Source: an uncultured Ruminococcus sp.
GTDB lineage: Bacteria; Bacillota_A; Clostridia; Oscillospirales; Ruminococcaceae
Assembly (NCBI GenBank): GCA_947303535.1
Contig: CAMYYQ010000037.1
Coordinates: 1-7,683, forward strand
Reading direction: 5' to 3'
DNA length: 7,683 nucleotides
Shown: piece by piece, positions 5,930 through 7,683 of the stretch
Layout of the letters: every line of letters begins with the position of its first letter
How positions within the stretch are numbered: the stretch's first letter is position 1
Made by a program: the position numbers and the translations under genes
Notes under the pieces: model-generated
Database searches by the model: none
Told to the model about the DNA's origin: nothing
The model's input: only the letters and a program-made list of their open reading frames with translations

Positions 5930-7216
5930 ATGTACGATGAAAACAATCCAACAGGAGGACTCCCCGAGGAGATAACCTATACTCCCGAAGCTTCCAGAAA
6001 AGAGGGACCTACAGGCGTTACTGCTCCTGTCCTCGATGATTTCGGATATGCAGCTCCCGCACCAAAGAAGGACGGTCCTACAGGTGTATCTGCTCCTGTA
6101 CTTGATGATATGGACAGCTTTGTTTCAGACAGTGCAAAAAAAGGCGCACCAACAGGCATATCAGCCCCCGTTCTCGATGACAGTATGGGTTACGGTCAGG
6201 CAGACGACAGAAGAGGTGCTCCGGCAGGCATATCAGCCCCTGTACTTGATGATAATATGGGATACGGTCAGTCGTATGAGAAAAAGGGTGCTCCAACAGG
6301 TGTATCTGCTCCTGTACTTGACGATAATACATCATACGATCAGTCATACGAGAAAAAAGGCGCTCCTACAGGCGTATCCGCTCCCGTACTTGACGACAAC
6401 AGCGCACCTTATACCCATGAAAAGCTCATACTTTCAGACGATGACATAATCGCAGGTCTTACACCTGATCTGAAAGCTCGTTTTGATGCGCTTCCTGCTG
6501 ATAAACAGCAGCAGATAATAGATATGAGAAGAACTCAGCTCGGCGCAGTTGCTCCTCCTGTACAGGTAAGCGCACCTGTTCTCGATGAGGACAATTACAC
6601 TCCTCCTCCGAAACAGGAAGAGCCCAAACAGCCGCAGCCGCAGGCTCCTATAACAGTTCCTATACTTGACGATGAGCCCGAGCCGCCAAAGTATCAGCCG
6701 AAATATGTTGACGAGGATCTTCAGCGTGCTAAGTCGCAGGCAAGAACTTCCGCAAATCTCACATCTGAGCAAAAAGACTCAAAGGCAAGTCTCCAGATGA
6801 TGCTTGCTCTCAAGGAAGAAGCTCGTCAGAGAGAAGCACAGAAGGGCTTCAAAATAACTATCGTAATTGCTATATTGGGCGTTATTGCAGCTGTTGTTTT
6901 CTTCCTGCTCTACTCCGGTCAGCTTGGTCTTGGATACAAGGACGGCCTCAGCGGCATAAGCAAGGTGATCGAGAATTCAGCTCTGTACATTGCAGGTGCA
7001 GCAGGTCTGCTCTCACTTCTCCTTATGACAGGAATTGGCGGTATCAAGTCATTAACTTCCTTTGTTTTCCTGCTCTTCGGAGTTGTACAGCTGTTCCCCG
7101 GACTGTTTATGATAACCAGCATAAGGGCAGCTCGGGCCTTGCAATACTCCTCTATGCGGTATCGCTCATACTCACAGTCGTTGTTTTCTTCGTACTCTGC
7201 GGAAGCGAAGCTGTAG
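5930..7216 (+). CDS. Membrane protein with N-terminal APVLDD repeats; 3' end apparently frameshifted
   Basis: I do not recognise the family. The 428-residue reading frame has four parts. Residues about 20-250 are acidic, Pro-rich and probably unstructured, with six regular 23-24-residue repeats containing (G/A)PTG(V/I)SAPVLDD and two degenerate copies (QVSAPVLDE, PITVPILDD). A short helical segment (DDDIIAGLTPDLKARFDAL...) interrupts them. A charged helical stretch (about 265-305) precedes the membrane part. TM segments are about 308-329, 351-371 and 375-397. There is no signal peptide, so the repeats probably face the cytoplasm. The last 30 residues (RAARALQYSSMRYRSYS...) are not protein-like. 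An overlapping frame encodes a good fourth TM helix ending at 7245, so a 1-base loss near 7110-7128 is likely. It follows the dockerin gene by 14 bp and is probably co-transcribed. Confidence 0.8.
   Translation: MYDENNPTGGLPEEITYTPEASRKEGPTGVTAPVLDDFGYAAPAPKKDGPTGVSAPVLDDMDSFVSDSAKKGAPTGISAPVLDDSMGYGQADDRRGAPAGISAPVLDDNMGYGQSYEKKGAPTGVSAPVLDDNTSYDQSYEKKGAPTGVSAPVLDDNSAPYTHEKLILSDDDIIAGLTPDLKARFDALPADKQQQIIDMRRTQLGAVAPPVQVSAPVLDEDNYTPPPKQEEPKQPQPQAPITVPILDDEPEPPKYQPKYVDEDLQRAKSQARTSANLTSEQKDSKASLQMMLALKEEARQREAQKGFKITIVIAILGVIAAVVFFLLYSGQLGLGYKDGLSGISKVIENSALYIAGAAGLLSLLLMTGIGGIKSLTSFVFLLFGVVQLFPGLFMITSIRAARALQYSSMRYRSYSQSLFSSYSAEAKL
6002..6397 (+). repeat. Six in-frame tandem repeats of 69-72 bp encoding (G/A)PTG(V/I)SAPVLDD
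   Basis: The 13-codon core occurs at 6002-6040, 6071-6109, 6143-6181, 6215-6253, 6287-6325 and 6359-6397. The period is 69 bp, then 72 bp four or more times. Linkers vary more than cores, though copies 4-6 also share GYGQ/SYEKK linkers. Two diverged copies follow at 6563-6589 and 6644-6673. Synonymous differences between copies show the array is selected at protein level. Confidence 0.93.
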
Positions 7217-7245
7217 GACAGTATTTCAGAAAAGATAAATCATAA
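7120..7245 (+). other. Displaced C-terminus (fourth TM helix) of the repeat protein in the -1 frame
   Basis: Read from codon 7120, this frame gives HKGSSGLAILLYAVSLI, then LTVVVFFVLC, then a polar end GQYFRKDKS and tandem TAA TAG stops (7243-7248). This is a classic membrane helix with a positive cytoplasmic tail. It is far more plausible than what the main frame encodes over the same bases. It has no start or ribosome binding site of its own. Restoring one base, for example ATAAGG to ATAAAGG at 7121-7125, would join it to the upstream frame as ITSIKGSSGLAILL. Confidence 0.75.
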
Positions 7246-7269
7246 TAGCAGTCAACTGGCTGCTGCGTG

Positions 7270-7302
7270 AAAAAGGCTGACTCAATTGAGTCAGCCTTTT
7301 TT
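7270..7302. terminator. Bidirectional terminator between convergent transcription units
   Basis: The 32 bases 7270-7301 form a perfect palindrome (AAAAAGGCTGACTCAA and its complement). It gives a long stem with a T-run on either strand. It ends the dockerin/repeat-protein operon on the plus strand and spoVM on the minus strand. Its right end overlaps the spoVM stop codon (7303-7301). Confidence 0.95.
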
Positions 7303-7384
7303 ATTGCTCTTCTTTTTTGATACCAAATATCATACGAAGAAATCCTGATACGAACTTCGGGCTCTTTATGACAACTATCTTCAA
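7301..7384 (-). CDS. spoVM: Stage V sporulation protein M (SpoVM)
   Basis: This 27-codon gene starts with TTG (7384-7382) 8 nt after a strong AAAGGAGGG site. The product is (M)KIVVIKSPKFVSGF, then LRMIFGIKKEEQ. Recalled against Bacillus subtilis SpoVM (26 residues, MKFYTIKLPKFLGG...), Ile6, Lys7, Pro9, Lys10, Phe11, Gly14, Arg17 and Gly21 match in register without gaps. Pro9 and Arg17 are among the residues known to matter there. The family forms an amphipathic helix that recognises the curved outer forespore membrane in the mother cell and anchors the coat ATPase SpoIVA. Length, helical amphipathicity and basic face all fit. It lies alone between two hairpins and converges on the repeat-protein operon. 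Its presence implies a sporulating organism or ancestor. The rare TTG start and small size make it easy to miss. Confidence 0.88.
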   Translation of the reverse strand: MKIVVIKSPKFVSGFLRMIFGIKKEEQ

Positions 7385-7392
7385 GATGTTAT

Positions 7393-7401
7393 CCCTCCTT
7401 T
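7393..7401 (-). promoter_or_regulatory. Strong ribosome binding site of spoVM
   Basis: Minus-strand AAAGGAGGG lies 8 nt before the TTG start. Its first five bases (AAAGG) are also the end of the hairpin arm at 7397-7406, so folding could mask part of the site. Confidence 0.85.
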
Positions 7402-7438
7402 GATGATATATTACATTATATTCATCAAAGGCTTTTTT
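7397..7438 (+). terminator. Hairpin with T-run (plus-strand terminator) overlapping the spoVM leader
   Basis: CCTTTGATGA (7397-7406) pairs perfectly with TCATCAAAGG (7422-7431). A further ATAT/ATAT pairing lies inside after one bulged T. On the plus strand C and six T's (7433-7438) follow, so it reads as a terminator stopping transcription that leaks past the 7270 palindrome before it enters the minus-strand gene antisense. On the minus strand it has no T-run but overlaps the spoVM ribosome binding site. Confidence 0.7.
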
Positions 7439-7443
7439 GTTAC
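7415..7443 (-). promoter_or_regulatory. Possible spoVM promoter
   Basis: Minus-strand TATAAT (7420-7415) is preceded, after 17 bp, by GTAACA (7443-7438), a 4/6 match to TTGACA. The extended AATATAAT also resembles a sigma-E -10 (CATACAAT-like), which would suit a mother-cell gene, but no convincing sigma-E -35 is seen. A start near 7408 would remove one hairpin arm from the transcript. Confidence 0.3.
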
Positions 7444-7683
7444 TTGTTGGTTATTATTATAAGTGCAAGACCGTTATTGATACGCAGTCTTGCTTTGCCT
7501 TCGGTTATCTCGTTGCTTACTCCTATAGGGAACGACTGCACCATGCAGTAGTCCTCAAGAGGATATTTGACTCCGCGGAAATAGTCTATACCAAGACTTT
7601 CCGAAAGGGCGAATACAGATATATAAACTCCGTTTCCTCTGCTGCGGTAAACAACTTCACCGTCATCTGCCCCCTGTATCGTA
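7440..7683 (-). CDS. 3' end of an unrecognised minus-strand gene (5' partial)
   Basis: Eighty codons and a TAA stop (7442-7440) are visible; the start lies beyond the window. The fragment begins TIQGADDGEVVYRSRGNGVY and ends in NNGLALIIITNK. It is a mixed beta-strand-like sequence with no membrane segment or cofactor motif that I can name. An uninterrupted frame and ordinary codon use support a real gene. It is followed on the minus strand by the spoVM leader, with its stop 55 bp before the spoVM start, so the two could be co-transcribed. I assign no function. Confidence 0.7.
   Translation of the reverse strand, partial: TIQGADDGEVVYRSRGNGVYISVFALSESLGIDYFRGVKYPLEDYCMVQSFPIGVSNEITEGKARLRINNGLALIIITNK

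Noticed and set aside
6002..6397. Regular 69-72-bp repeats that could suggest a CRISPR array
   Set aside because: The repeats are in frame, differ at synonymous sites and encode a conserved peptide motif; repeat and spacer structure of CRISPR is absent.
6036..6449. Overlapping plus-strand frame across the repeat region
   Set aside because: Its repetitive Gln/Leu/Tyr sequence is just the APVLDD array read out of frame; no start signals.
7090..7130. Programmed -1 ribosomal frameshift joining the main frame to the last TM helix
   Set aside because: No X XXY YYZ slippery heptamer in the right frame and no clear downstream stimulatory structure; a lost base is the simpler explanation.
7415..7443. 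A definite sigma-E promoter for spoVM
   Set aside because: Only the -10 resembles the sigma-E pattern; no -35 element found, so it is kept only as a low-confidence generic promoter.

Overview
The window looks like a piece of chromosome from a spore-lineage, cellulosome-type Ruminococcus or a close relative (Oscillospiraceae, Firmicutes). The support is indirect. There are two secreted proteins with type I dockerins, AGGAGG-type ribosome binding sites, consensus sigma-A promoters, simple hairpin-plus-T-run terminators and a tiny spoVM-like sporulation gene. The DNA is moderately AT-rich. Genus is inference; the Gram-positive, anaerobe-like character is well supported.

Left part (1-2010): the 3' end of a small membrane-anchored protein, whose extracytoplasmic part resembles the N-terminal domain of FtsH but which stops before any ATPase, ends at a strong terminator. 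A perfect consensus sigma-A promoter then drives a single-gene unit for a membrane diguanylate-cyclase-like (GGDEF) sensor, closed by its own terminator.

Middle (2010-3480): purA (adenylosuccinate synthetase) has its own extended -10 promoter and a leader hairpin. It ends at a UUCG-loop hairpin with a poor T-tract, so some read-through is possible.

Operon-like block (3503-7245): three genes with gaps of only 25 and 14 bp. The first two are tandem paralogues, each with a signal peptide, a transglutaminase-like domain and a C-terminal dockerin. The second keeps the Cys-His-Asp triad; in the first the nucleophilic Cys is Ser. The third encodes a membrane protein with a long N-terminal region carrying eight copies of an (S/T)APVLDD-type motif. 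Its last transmembrane segment lies in another frame, so the gene appears frameshifted near its 3' end.

Right part (7270-7683, minus strand): a 32-bp perfect palindrome serves as shared bidirectional terminator for a convergent 27-codon gene that I identify as spoVM (TTG start, strong SD). A hairpin overlaps the spoVM ribosome binding site and reads as a terminator on the opposite strand. Beyond it is the 3' end of an unrecognised minus-strand gene that runs off the window.

The most noteworthy items are the overlooked spoVM with its SD-overlapping hairpin, the Cys-to-Ser member of the dockerin/transglutaminase pair, the APVLDD repeat protein with its displaced C-terminus, and the FtsH-like extracytoplasmic domain without an ATPase.
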